Shown: positions 1 through 7,130, counted from the stretch's first letter. The stretch is 10,135 nucleotides of DNA from Holosporales bacterium (GCA_031267545.1 JAIRYU010000050.1:1-10135), one strand, 5' to 3'. The notes: a model not told the origin generated them from the sequence alone. Numbers and translations: made by a program.

Positions 1-945
1 CGACTAGTCGCAGCGAAGGCGAGATCCCCCGAAGTAACCGGGTGGCAACCTGCGCTCGCAGGCGGCGCGAACGGACTAATTACGGACGCGGTAGCTGAAT
101 ATGACGGGGCGCTCGGTAAACTCCGCGCGCAGATCGACGAACTAAGGTCCGCCGCAGGAGTACCCGTTGTAAGCCCTAAAGCGAGAGCTATACGGACAAG
201 GATCAGAGATCTAGAGACAAAGCTCAGGAGCGACGCGGCAGACGCCCCAGAGCAGAAAACAAAAACAGAGAGGTTCGTAGACGCGTTGAAGAGGCTAGAG
301 CAAGGAATAACTAACGGAGTTCCGCCGGATGCAATTGCCATAATAGAAGGGGAAGCGGACGCGCTCAGGAGAGCCGCCGGTATAGCCGGAGAAGAGGAAG
401 CGGCCTTACGAGCGGAAGTTGTGGATCTCGAGGATAAACTTGCTGCAAGAGCTTGGACAAAGGTAAATGAGCAGGACGTGATAAGCGGCCTAGTCACCGC
501 GCTGGGGAGGTTGGCGCGAGCCATTGAGCAGGGGGCGGCTCAAAACGTAATTAACAGAAACAGAGAAGCAGTCGAACTAGCGAGAACGAAATCGGGAATA
601 TACGGAATCGGAGAGGAAAGGAAATCCATTCGGGCCGAAATTGAGGAACTTAAAGAAGCGCTTAGCGCCGGCAGCGCTCAAAAAAAGAACGTAACCGCTT
701 TGGTTGCGGGTCTAGAGAAACTGGATAAAAGGATCGAAATAAAGGAAGAGCAATCCAGGATCGCTATTGAGCGCTCCCACAACGACGACAAACCTGGGGT
801 GAATAAAGCAATAACGACCCTCAAATTCGCGTTGAAAGGCATTAACGACGACGACTTGAAAAGCATTAGCGACGACTTGAAAAGAATTAACGACGGCGGC
901 GGCGGCGATAGCAGAAGCTCTAGCAGTGACAACGAGGACTGGTAG
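1..945 (+). CDS. Hypothetical helical repeat protein, 3' part only
   Basis: The frame is open from base 1 to the TAG at 943-945, giving 314 residues; the true start lies left of the window. I do not recognise the family. The visible protein is rich in Ala, Glu, Lys, Arg and Leu and looks alpha-helical or coiled-coil. Three degenerate units of about 72 residues are visible. Matching landmarks are the AAG/KSG turn at visible residues 51-53, 125-127 and 197-199; a following R..[IV].[DE]L[EK]..L helix around 67-75, 139-147 and 213-221; and a closing ALKRLEQG / ALGRLARAIEQG / GLEKLDKRIE helix around 95-102, 167-178 and 237-246. The C-terminus (about 270-314) is different: LK.I..D heptads, a Gly run, an SRSSSSDNED stretch and a terminal Trp. 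No signal peptide or membrane segment is seen in the visible part. Its G+C looks higher than in the neighbouring minus-strand genes. It stands alone and convergent to the addA cluster. It could be a large structural, surface or effector-like repeat protein; the function is unknown. Confidence 0.8.
   Translation, partial: RLVAAKARSPEVTGWQPALAGGANGLITDAVAEYDGALGKLRAQIDELRSAAGVPVVSPKARAIRTRIRDLETKLRSDAADAPEQKTKTERFVDALKRLEQGITNGVPPDAIAIIEGEADALRRAAGIAGEEEAALRAEVVDLEDKLAARAWTKVNEQDVISGLVTALGRLARAIEQGAAQNVINRNREAVELARTKSGIYGIGEERKSIRAEIEELKEALSAGSAQKKNVTALVAGLEKLDKRIEIKEEQSRIAIERSHNDDKPGVNKAITTLKFALKGINDDDLKSISDDLKRINDGGGGDSRSSSSDNEDW
145..738 (+). repeat. Three degenerate ~72-residue protein repeats (about 216 bases each)
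   Basis: The translated units line up through a Gly turn (visible residues 53, 127, 199: spacing 74 and 72), a DLE/ELK helix (Leu71, Leu143, Leu217: spacing 72 and 74) and an ALxRL helix (Leu99, Leu171, Leu241: spacing 72 and 70). The similarity is clear in protein and weak in DNA, so the duplications are old. More units may lie to the left of the window. Confidence 0.6.
832..897 (+). repeat. Three in-frame 21-base tandem repeats
   Basis: Copies start at 832, 856 and 877, each of the form TTGAAA-(G/A)G(C/A)-ATT-A(A/G)C-GAC-G(A/G)C. An extra GAC codon sits between copies one and two. They encode the heptads LKGINDD, LKSISDD and LKRINDG. The near-identity in DNA contrasts with the eroded ~216-base repeats upstream and points to recent slippage or duplication. 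A short GGC run (895-906, four Gly codons) follows. Confidence 0.85.
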
Positions 946-1023
946 GACTAAAGAAGTACAGCATGCCAGCAAGTTCAGGAAGAAATCACGGCAGACCGAC
1001 TCCGTAAACGGTTGTGTATTAAA

Positions 1024-1048
1024 GAACTGGAGAGCGACTCTCCAGTTC
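1024..1048 (-). terminator. Intrinsic terminator between convergent genes
   Basis: A perfect 11-base inverted repeat, GAACTGGAGAG / CTCTCCAGTTC, encloses a 3-base CGA loop. Read on the minus strand it lies 14 bases beyond the addA stop and is followed by CTTTAATAC, a short U-rich tail. On the plus strand it is followed by GCCGCAAG with no T run. It therefore fits best as the terminator of the addA cluster, but the stem could also stop transcripts from the left-hand gene. Confidence 0.7.
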
Positions 1049-1062
1049 GCCGCAAGAGCGCG

Positions 1063-3465
1063 TCAGGGATGTATAGCCTGACTAATCAGGCTATATGCGC
1101 TATTCCCATTACCTTCTCCAAAAATCAAAAGATAATTGCGGGCTCTAGTCATAGCCACGTACAATAACCTCATAAGCTCGGCTTTCTCTTCCGCATACTC
1201 ATGTTCCATTATGTCCTCAATTTCTTTGAATGATTCTCGCTGAGACGGTCTTATGAGACATATATTCCGCCCGCTTCCTTTGCGGGGAAATACCGCTTTA
1301 ATTTTGGATTTGGCCGCTTCGATATCGAAGTCCAGCAAAAATACGGAATCAGCCTCAAGTCCTTTTGAGCTGTGGATAGTAGATAGTCTGACTGCGTTAC
1401 GCGTTATATCAACGTTTTTGATTTCTTTGTTACGTTTGCAAAAATATGATAGAAATTCTTCAGTGGTTCCGTTTACTGCATCGGTAAATTGTAGAATTTC
1501 CTCAATAAAGGCGCTGAGGATTTCGGAATCCCTGGTTGTTAGTCTTTTGATTCTGTGCGCCAAGTTGTAAAAAAATTCTAGAGGCTGTTCCAGATTGCAA
1601 TAGCTAACGATCTTCATGACGTATGCGTATTTGTCTGGATCTAGAGTACGAAGCCTATCCAGAACTGACGATGTTCTTCCGTGACATATGGGGTACAGAT
1701 CGTCAGGAGTTAATGGAATGTCAAAGAAATATGGGCTTTGCAATACGCGGGCCACCGAGTAGTCGTTCGTTTCATTGACACAAATATCTGCCATAGCCAA
1801 GAGATCCATGATGAGCGGGCGCTCCGCGAGAATTACCTTATCGGAAAATACTACGCGCGCATTGCGGCTATACAACTCGTCGACAACTTCATTCGCAAGC
1901 GAAGATCTATTCCGCATTAGAATCAAAATATCATTGGATATTTTACTGCGATTGCAAATATGATCTGCGATTATTTTGGCCTTATCGTCAACGTTGAAGA
2001 GATCGACCATCTCGAATGTTGTATTGGTTCCGATGGACGGCCTTGACGCTATATGTTTTCGATAGCGGGTAAATTCTGACGTCATATTTTCATTGATATG
2101 TTCAAAGACTTGATCGATCTTACTGAGAATCTCCGGAACTGCGCGATGATTTACGTTAAGGCATACCGTCTTTATAGGCTTCCCTAACGCCTTAAATGAC
2201 GCCTTACAACGTTCATAAAAATCGGAGAACATTTCGTGATATGCGCCCTGAAACCTGTAGATCGATTGCTTGGAGTCGCCTACCACCATTATTGACTTAT
2301 CATTCGACGCGTCATGGAACATGTCATTTGACCAAAGCGATATTAAATCCCATTGAATAGCGCTAAGATCTTGTGCCTCGTCAATCATTATCGACCTAAT
2401 TCCTGAGCATATATTTGATAGAACAAACTCTTTGGCACGACTCTTCGTGAGGAGGCGCTTGGTCTTATATAAAACATCTGTAAAGTCTATGACATTTTGC
2501 GAATCCTTGAGGACTCGGTACTCATCGAGAACCACTTTCACAGCTTCTAAAAATTTACAATTTTTTGTGATGAATATCAGCTTTTTCAAGTTCTGTGAAT
2601 TTTCAAAAACAACTTCCGCAATCGAGCTCGCCGTCGCTTTATCGTTAAATGCGAATCTCTTGCGAATGGAGCCGGAAGCCGTTAAAAATTTTGACTCTAA
2701 ATTATCCAGAGACAGGCCCTCCTTCTCAATAAATTTTAGCTGCTCTACAGAGAATTCAACCGGAGCCTTTGGACGCAGCATGTTTCTAAGCGCGGCCTCA
2801 TATGAATTTAGATCGCAGTACGCGTCAAAAAATTCGTTAAAATTAGCCGCTAACCCATACGCCCTTTCAATCAACTCTTCGAATGAATACGTTGACATCG
2901 ATCCTGATAGAGCCACCCAGAGATCTTCTCTCATAGCCAGCCGTTCAACGGCGTTTTTTTTGGCTTGCTGTAGAATAATCGCAGAATCATATTCGTCGGC
3001 TATCTTGAAGTTTGGAGACACCCCTGCTTCGAGTGGGAATTGTTGAATAAATTTTTGGCAAAATGAATGGATGGTTAATATTTTAACGTTTGAAAAATTG
3101 TCCTGAAACTTGAAGAACATAGATTCTGCGTTGACAATATCGCTAGAAGAAATTTCCGATATACCAAGACGCTCCGCTATATAATTTTCGGTAAAGCCAT
3201 CTTTATTTAAGTACAAAGATTCAAGGATTTGCGATATCCTCGATTCCATTTCTAGCGCTGCCGCATTGGTAAATGTAAGGCAAAGTATATCGGCGGGATG
3301 TAGCCCGCAGAACATGGATTTGACGTATCGATCGACTAGGGCGCTTGTTTTACCAGAGCCGGCAGACGCAAAAATAAAGCATGAAGACGAAATATCTAAG
3401 GCGTCGTTATTGTGCCTTGAGCGTGTTGATCTGAGTATCACGGACGAATCAGCGCTAGAGCGCAT
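1063..3465 (-). CDS. addA: AddA-like UvrD/Rep superfamily 1 helicase without nuclease domain
   Basis: This 800-residue protein carries a full SF1A helicase core. Visible motifs are Walker A ASAGSGKT (33-40), motif Ia LTFTNAAALEM (63-73), TIHSFC (131-136), Walker B IDEAQD (361-366), motif III VGDSKQSIYRFQG (395-407), VNHRAVPEIL (438-447), motif V LSTIHSSKGLEAD (694-706) and motif VI RLLYVAMTRA (766-775). In alphaproteobacteria AddA works with AddB in resecting double-strand breaks as an ATP-driven helicase-nuclease. The usual protein is about 1,100-1,200 residues with a C-terminal RecB-like nuclease domain. Here the protein stops 25 residues after motif VI, so the nuclease domain is absent. 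No addB is adjacent. The ATG at 3465 lies three bases after the stop of the upstream MORN-like gene, which suggests translational coupling; an AAGAGA stretch 12 bases upstream is a weak ribosome binding site. The end is clean, with a terminator just beyond. The helicase assignment is firm; the AddA rather than generic UvrD/RecB name is likely. Confidence 0.85.
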   Translation of the reverse strand: MRSSADSSVILRSTRSRHNNDALDISSSCFIFASAGSGKTSALVDRYVKSMFCGLHPADILCLTFTNAAALEMESRISQILESLYLNKDGFTENYIAERLGISEISSSDIVNAESMFFKFQDNFSNVKILTIHSFCQKFIQQFPLEAGVSPNFKIADEYDSAIILQQAKKNAVERLAMREDLWVALSGSMSTYSFEELIERAYGLAANFNEFFDAYCDLNSYEAALRNMLRPKAPVEFSVEQLKFIEKEGLSLDNLESKFLTASGSIRKRFAFNDKATASSIAEVVFENSQNLKKLIFITKNCKFLEAVKVVLDEYRVLKDSQNVIDFTDVLYKTKRLLTKSRAKEFVLSNICSGIRSIMIDEAQDLSAIQWDLISLWSNDMFHDASNDKSIMVVGDSKQSIYRFQGAYHEMFSDFYERCKASFKALGKPIKTVCLNVNHRAVPEILSKIDQVFEHINENMTSEFTRYRKHIASRPSIGTNTTFEMVDLFNVDDKAKIIADHICNRSKISNDILILMRNRSSLANEVVDELYSRNARVVFSDKVILAERPLIMDLLAMADICVNETNDYSVARVLQSPYFFDIPLTPDDLYPICHGRTSSVLDRLRTLDPDKYAYVMKIVSYCNLEQPLEFFYNLAHRIKRLTTRDSEILSAFIEEILQFTDAVNGTTEEFLSYFCKRNKEIKNVDITRNAVRLSTIHSSKGLEADSVFLLDFDIEAAKSKIKAVFPRKGSGRNICLIRPSQRESFKEIEDIMEHEYAEEKAELMRLLYVAMTRARNYLLIFGEGNGNSAYSLISQAIHP
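1072..1095 (-). other. Perfect 10-bp hairpin in the last codons of addA
   Basis: TATAGCCTGA and TCAGGCTATA flank a 4-base CTAA loop. The element lies inside the coding sequence, over the SLISQA residues just before the stop. It sits about 23 bases before the terminator hairpin at 1024-1048, so the transcript would end in two tandem stem-loops. It may stabilise the mRNA 3' end or be a chance palindrome. Confidence 0.6.
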
Positions 3466-3468
3466 GCG

Positions 3469-4044
3469 TTACATTCTCTTGGAGATATTACCTGATCTAT
3501 CAAAATTTTGTGGGTAAGTTTGCGCCTTTCCGGCCTTGTACTTAGTTATCGACATAACCTCCCCCGTAGCGTAGAACGTTACCTTGTCTCCCTCTAATAA
3601 TCCGTTCTCATAAAATGAAAGCTCATAAATATGGCCTCCGCGCGTCTTGGAATAGTACAATGAACTTTTCCCATTCATTACTCCATTAGCGTACGAGCGC
3701 TCAGCCGCGATATCGCCAAATTCATCAAACGCGATAAACTGGCCGCTTAGTTCCCCGCCACTGTAACTGGATTCCATCTGCTTCATTCCATTTTCAGAGA
3801 ACGATACAAACGTCCCCGACTGCGCGCCGTTAACGTACGTAATCTCAGACATTAACTTACCGCTCTTATAGAACTGCCGGACCTTGCCGTGGATTACGTC
3901 ATTCTCATACTGAATTTCTGAGGTTACAACCCCACGGTCCGACACAAATCTGGTAGGGCCATGTTTCTTCCCGCTGAAGAACGTTACCGTTACGCTTCCA
4001 TCAGGAGTTTTTTGAGTGACTTCTCCCGAAAATTTTTCATCCAT
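3469..4044 (-). CDS. YwqK/MORN-like repeat protein
   Basis: This 191-residue protein consists almost wholly of about seven units of 22-26 residues (roughly 23-46, 47-70, 71-94, 95-118, 119-144, 145-169, 170-191). The pattern is Y-x-N-G-x3-G-x4-F-x3-G-x6-Y. Examples of the turn are ENDVIHG, VNGAQSG, SGGELSG, ANGVMNG and ENGLLEG. This is the COG2849/MORN_2 pattern found in YwqK-type proteins, which form extended beta-hairpin stacks. Function varies widely in the family and cannot be read from the sequence. There is no signal peptide or membrane helix, so it is probably cytoplasmic. The gene follows the exported-protein gene by 13 bases, with a TTAGGAT stretch just before the ATG. It precedes addA by three bases, in the same reading frame. 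The close packing implies co-expression with the helicase; a physical partnership is only inference. Confidence 0.75.
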   Translation of the reverse strand: MDEKFSGEVTQKTPDGSVTVTFFSGKKHGPTRFVSDRGVVTSEIQYENDVIHGKVRQFYKSGKLMSEITYVNGAQSGTFVSFSENGMKQMESSYSGGELSGQFIAFDEFGDIAAERSYANGVMNGKSSLYYSKTRGGHIYELSFYENGLLEGDKVTFYATGEVMSITKYKAGKAQTYPQNFDRSGNISKRM

Positions 4045-4057
4045 ATCCTAATCAGAT

Positions 4058-4714
4058 TTATTTGGCGCTCAAATGTTTTTCGATGGCGTCCACGGCTAAT
4101 TCAATACGCCCTTGCTCATTCTTTTTCCTAATGTCTATTCCGTTGGATTCGCAGTACCGTATCATTACTCCGCGAATGCTACCGATCAGCGGAACGCCAA
4201 CCACTTCTAACTCCCGTGCGAGTAGCCCTTCGTTATCAAGGATTAACCTAATCGGAACAGGATCTTGCCCAGCCTTGACAAGTTGTCCACTCACGATTGC
4301 AACACTTTCGTTAACGGTAATACGCATGGCGTCCGCCAGCGCGTAGCCAGCGGCTTTCTTTACAGCCTCGGAATTGAGTATCCTACGCAGATATTTTATG
4401 ACTGCCGCATTCAGCTCAGGACTTTCGCTTTTGCTACCGCACAGAGCTTTCGCCAAGCCAGACTTGTCAACATACTTGCTAAAGATCGACTCCAACGCCT
4501 CGGCTGTACACTTTCCTATCAACGGAACCACGAGCCCGGCTATCTTTTTAGCCTTCGCTTTAGCGCGGCTTTCTTTATCCGCATCCTCAGCTTTGGATTG
4601 CGCAGTAGGCGACGCCTTCGACGTCGCTGCATCGGCTAAGAGATCGCCGCAAAACATTCCAATCGTCAATCCAATTAAGACAGCTCTACAGCTAATCATA
4701 CGCTTTGTTCCCAT
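4058..4714 (-). CDS. Unrecognised Sec-exported protein
   Basis: I do not recognise this 218-residue protein. The N-terminus reads as a Sec signal peptide: basic residues K4, R5 and R10, a hydrophobic run from about 11 to 22, and a likely cleavage after A-D-A (27-29). The mature protein begins with a low-complexity Lys/Ala/Glu/Ser stretch (30-58). A helical domain with three cysteines (C69, C92, C188) follows. The pentapeptide VPLIG occurs twice, at 63-67 and 174-178, which may mark two related halves. No lipobox is visible. The start ATG at 4714 has no good Shine-Dalgarno sequence. It lies 81 bases after the ppiD stop and 13 bases before the MORN-like gene, so it is probably in the same transcript as the latter. 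Export to periplasm or beyond is likely; function is unknown. Confidence 0.7.
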   Translation of the reverse strand: MGTKRMISCRAVLIGLTIGMFCGDLLADAATSKASPTAQSKAEDADKESRAKAKAKKIAGLVVPLIGKCTAEALESIFSKYVDKSGLAKALCGSKSESPELNAAVIKYLRRILNSEAVKKAAGYALADAMRITVNESVAIVSGQLVKAGQDPVPIRLILDNEGLLARELEVVGVPLIGSIRGVMIRYCESNGIDIRKKNEQGRIELAVDAIEKHLSAK

Positions 4715-4795
4715 TCGCTAACCCGAATAAACAAATGTTAGCGCGCCTCTGACCAGATCTTCAACGCACAATTTACTCCAATTGCCGCCGCGCGT
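4715..4795 (-). promoter_or_regulatory. Gap between ppiD-like gene and exported-protein gene; weak promoter candidate
   Basis: On the minus strand a TTGAAG box followed by 17 bases and CTAACA could be a weak sigma-70 promoter for the exported-protein/MORN/addA genes. The -10 box is poor and no terminator hairpin separates ppiD from the next gene. Read-through from ppiD is therefore equally possible. Confidence 0.2.
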
Positions 4796-6748
4796 CTAAT
4801 CGCCGCTTCGGTCGTTGATCTGTTTTTCGGTTGCGTCAATACGCTCTCGATCTATCTTAACTTTCATCTGCCGTTTAAAGGCGTCTATTGCAATGGGCGG
4901 AGCGTCCCGTTCGGTACATGAGTCCACATACCTTTCCACTACGCCAGAGGCGTCGCTAGACGCCATGCCGCTTTCTTTCACACCGCTAACGGCTATGATT
5001 GCGTACTCCTTATCAGACATTTTGTAGTGTATTGCCTCGCCTTGTCCCAGTGTGGAAATCGCATTTAAAATAACGTTCGCATTTGGGATTTCATTAAGAG
5101 CGGACTCTACCGCTGGAGATGGATTCTTTGTATGAGATATTACGTCCATCTTTGAGAATCTAAATGACTTCACCGTTGGAATTTTTAACACCTCCTTGGC
5201 GGCGTCTTTGTTCTTTGCTAGGATTTTGTTGATTTCTTCCGCGGCCAGTTTGTCCTTTTTCTCGCGAATGAAATCGCGCCTCACTGCGCTATTTACAGAC
5301 TCGTATTCCGGAATGGCTTCCTTGGTAATTTTTCGAACGACAGCAACGTACTCTGTTGAATCTCCGGTTCTTGAAGGAATTATCGAGGTAGCTTGCCGTT
5401 CGTCGGTTTCGAATATGGCATCTATCACGTCGGCCCTGGTTTCTTGATCTTGAACTATTTCAGACAACTTAGCGTTGCCTTCTTTTTTATTGACGCCATC
5501 AATCTCTACAAGACGCATACCGAGCTCCTTTGCGATTGACTCGATGGGCTCGTCAGCTCCAAGACTGTCGTCTACGCGAGCGCGTATGGCTTTGGCCTTT
5601 TCCTCAAACTCAAGAGAGTTTATCTTTTCCTTCTGTAGCTCGCCGCTAATGATTTCCTTTATCTCCGCTTCGCTCTTACGCTGGGCCTTGTTGACGTTTG
5701 TAAGTTTGTAGATATAGAGGACTCCGTTTACGATATGAATGCTCGAGACCTTGCCTTTTTTAATGCGGAATAGGTCTTTTCCAACTTTGACGGGAAAATC
5801 CGATAACCTGCATCCTTCAAGAGGAACTACCCTAACCATTAACTTCCTAGAAATCTTTTCTATCGACTCCCCCTTGACAAGCATCTTCCACGCGGTAGTC
5901 GCATCCGCGTTATTGCCAAATGCAAACCTATCAAAATCCCGAGTCTCCTCTATGTTGTACGCGTCTTTCGTACTTTCGTACACCCTCTGAACCTCTCCCT
6001 CATCCACCGAGATATCTTCGGCAAATTTTGTATAATTTAATATGAGCACAGCGGCGTTTCTTGTCTCCGGCCTTTTGTATTTCTCCGCGTTACTGCTGTA
6101 GAACTGCCTCAGCGTATCTTCATCAACCTTGTCGTTGTACCTCATCTTGTTGACGTCTATCTTGGCAATAAGGACGTCGCGCTTAGCCTCAAATTCCTTC
6201 GCCATTATTTCCTTTATGAAGGCTGGCGCTTTATACCCAGACGCGATTGTAGAAAACATCTGCGATCTTGCAACGCGTACTCTAATGTTGGATAGAAATC
6301 CAACCTCGCTTAATCCAGATCTATGAAGCAGCGATTCATACAATACGTCGTCGAATGATCCATTTTTCTGAAATTCAGGAAGTGAGCGAACGATATCGGA
6401 GACTGTTTTTTGAGAAACCGTAATGTTAAGTTTCTTAATGGCTTGCTCAATTACAGACGACTGAATCATTTCATCTATAACAATCTGCTTTATGTTGATG
6501 TGTTTCATCTCTTCATCGGACAACGGCGTAGAAGCGTTATTTTTAATCCTCTGTTTCTCGCGATCGTACGCTCTCAAAAAATCATCCACAGTTACCTTCG
6601 CGTCGCCAACAGTTATGACCGCTTTTGTGGAGGAATAATTCTTAATTATGTCTCCCACTCCCCACAAACAGAAGCTAAGTATGATAGCTCCGAAGATAAT
6701 TTTAACAACTAAACTGTTGGAGGCATTACGGAGCTTGGATAATATCAT
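4796..6748 (-). CDS. ppiD: PpiD-like membrane-anchored SurA_N/parvulin-type periplasmic folding factor
   Basis: From the ATG at 6748 the protein has 650 residues, close to E. coli PpiD (623). It opens with MILSKLRNASNSLVVK and a membrane helix at about residues 13-34 (IIFGAIILSFCLWGVGDII), the characteristic PpiD signal anchor. The SurA_N-like chaperone region follows (ITVGDAKVTVDDFLRAY..., about 45-185). The middle (about 230-370) is in the place of a parvulin domain but is divergent, and I cannot point to intact active-site residues. The rest is charged and helical. PpiD works on the periplasmic face near SecYEG and helps newly exported proteins fold. The frame stays open upstream to a GTG at 6817, but the extra 23 residues (starting MEVFCSVVYHV) precede the conserved MxSKLR start and have no family counterpart, so I chose 6748. 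No good Shine-Dalgarno is seen; a 5-bp hairpin (6750-6762) abuts the ATG. The exported-protein gene lies downstream. Confidence 0.85.
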   Translation of the reverse strand: MILSKLRNASNSLVVKIIFGAIILSFCLWGVGDIIKNYSSTKAVITVGDAKVTVDDFLRAYDREKQRIKNNASTPLSDEEMKHINIKQIVIDEMIQSSVIEQAIKKLNITVSQKTVSDIVRSLPEFQKNGSFDDVLYESLLHRSGLSEVGFLSNIRVRVARSQMFSTIASGYKAPAFIKEIMAKEFEAKRDVLIAKIDVNKMRYNDKVDEDTLRQFYSSNAEKYKRPETRNAAVLILNYTKFAEDISVDEGEVQRVYESTKDAYNIEETRDFDRFAFGNNADATTAWKMLVKGESIEKISRKLMVRVVPLEGCRLSDFPVKVGKDLFRIKKGKVSSIHIVNGVLYIYKLTNVNKAQRKSEAEIKEIISGELQKEKINSLEFEEKAKAIRARVDDSLGADEPIESIAKELGMRLVEIDGVNKKEGNAKLSEIVQDQETRADVIDAIFETDERQATSIIPSRTGDSTEYVAVVRKITKEAIPEYESVNSAVRRDFIREKKDKLAAEEINKILAKNKDAAKEVLKIPTVKSFRFSKMDVISHTKNPSPAVESALNEIPNANVILNAISTLGQGEAIHYKMSDKEYAIIAVSGVKESGMASSDASGVVERYVDSCTERDAPPIAIDAFKRQMKVKIDRERIDATEKQINDRSGD

Positions 6749-6749
6749 G

Positions 6750-6762
6750 GCACATCTTGTGC
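6750..6762 (-). other. Small hairpin abutting the ppiD start codon
   Basis: GCACA and TGTGC flank a 3-base loop and end one base before the chosen ATG at 6748. It lies where a ribosome binding site would be expected, and no Shine-Dalgarno sequence is seen there. The stem is only 5 bp, so an effect on initiation is possible but unproven. Confidence 0.3.
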
Positions 6763-6832
6763 AATCGAAAATCGTAACCGACGCTACATGGTACACCACA
6801 GAACAAAAAACCTCCACCCCATTGTTGAACCA

Positions 6833-6855
6833 TGAGCGAGCTTATTGCTCGCTCA
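6833..6855. other. 9-bp perfect inverted repeat upstream of ppiD
   Basis: TGAGCGAGC and GCTCGCTCA enclose a 5-base TTATT loop. Neither strand has a following T run, so a terminator is unlikely. It is 85 bases upstream of the ppiD ATG and would lie in its leader if transcription starts farther up. It could be an operator or an RNA stem-loop. Confidence 0.55.
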
Positions 6856-7091
6856 CAGTTCCAGGTATAGAGTCAAAGCCGCGTTCCTTTCTCTTTGATC
6901 AAACTTTAACCCCAAATCTCTATTTGCTTGATATTACGTTTTGTGTCTCTGCGTACCGCGAACTACCCCCTATTTCCTCAAGTTTGTTGCTTCACAATAT
7001 TTGCAGCGGTCAATTTTCCCCACACGTTTTTAGATTCCTCACATGTACAATTGCAACCTATCCACCCTATGTGGACAATGTGCGGATATTA

Positions 7092-7120
7092 TTGATCACA
7101 AACGGAGAACCGTATATATA
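7092..7120 (+). promoter_or_regulatory. Candidate sigma-70 promoter of rne
   Basis: TTGATC (7092-7097) and TATATA (7115-7120) are separated by exactly 17 bases. Each box matches 4 of 6 consensus positions; TATAAG at 7117-7122 is an alternative -10 at 19-base spacing. Transcription would start near 7127, leaving a leader of about 200 bases before the rne ATG. Confidence 0.4.
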
Positions 7121-7130
7121 AGTCCGGCTC

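Noticed and set aside
286..945. Separate gene starting at the TTG at 286
   Set aside because: The same frame is open without a stop back to base 1 and the repeat pattern continues upstream of 286, so the TTG is an internal Leu codon.
712..972. Antisense open frames over the left-edge gene (also 678-932)
   Set aside because: They are shadows of the repetitive GAC/GGC coding sequence and have low-complexity Val/Ala/Leu/Ser translations with no family resemblance.
1063..3465. addA as a broken pseudogene
   Set aside because: The helicase core is uninterrupted with all motifs intact, and the end is followed by a proper terminator. A domain-reduced functional gene is more likely than decay.
6749..6817. 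Upstream GTG start for ppiD giving 23 extra residues
   Set aside because: The extension precedes the conserved MxSKLR start of the family, places odd residues before the anchor, and has no ribosome binding site.
6820..6900. Possible tRNA on the minus strand (GGTTCAA next to a strong stem)
   Set aside because: The GGTTCAA is not flanked by a pairing T stem, and no acceptor stem, D arm or anticodon arm of tRNA size can be fitted.
6648..7121. 157-codon plus-strand frame across the ppiD start and intergenic region
   Set aside because: It runs antisense over the conserved PpiD anchor, has no ribosome binding site and shows no recognisable domain.
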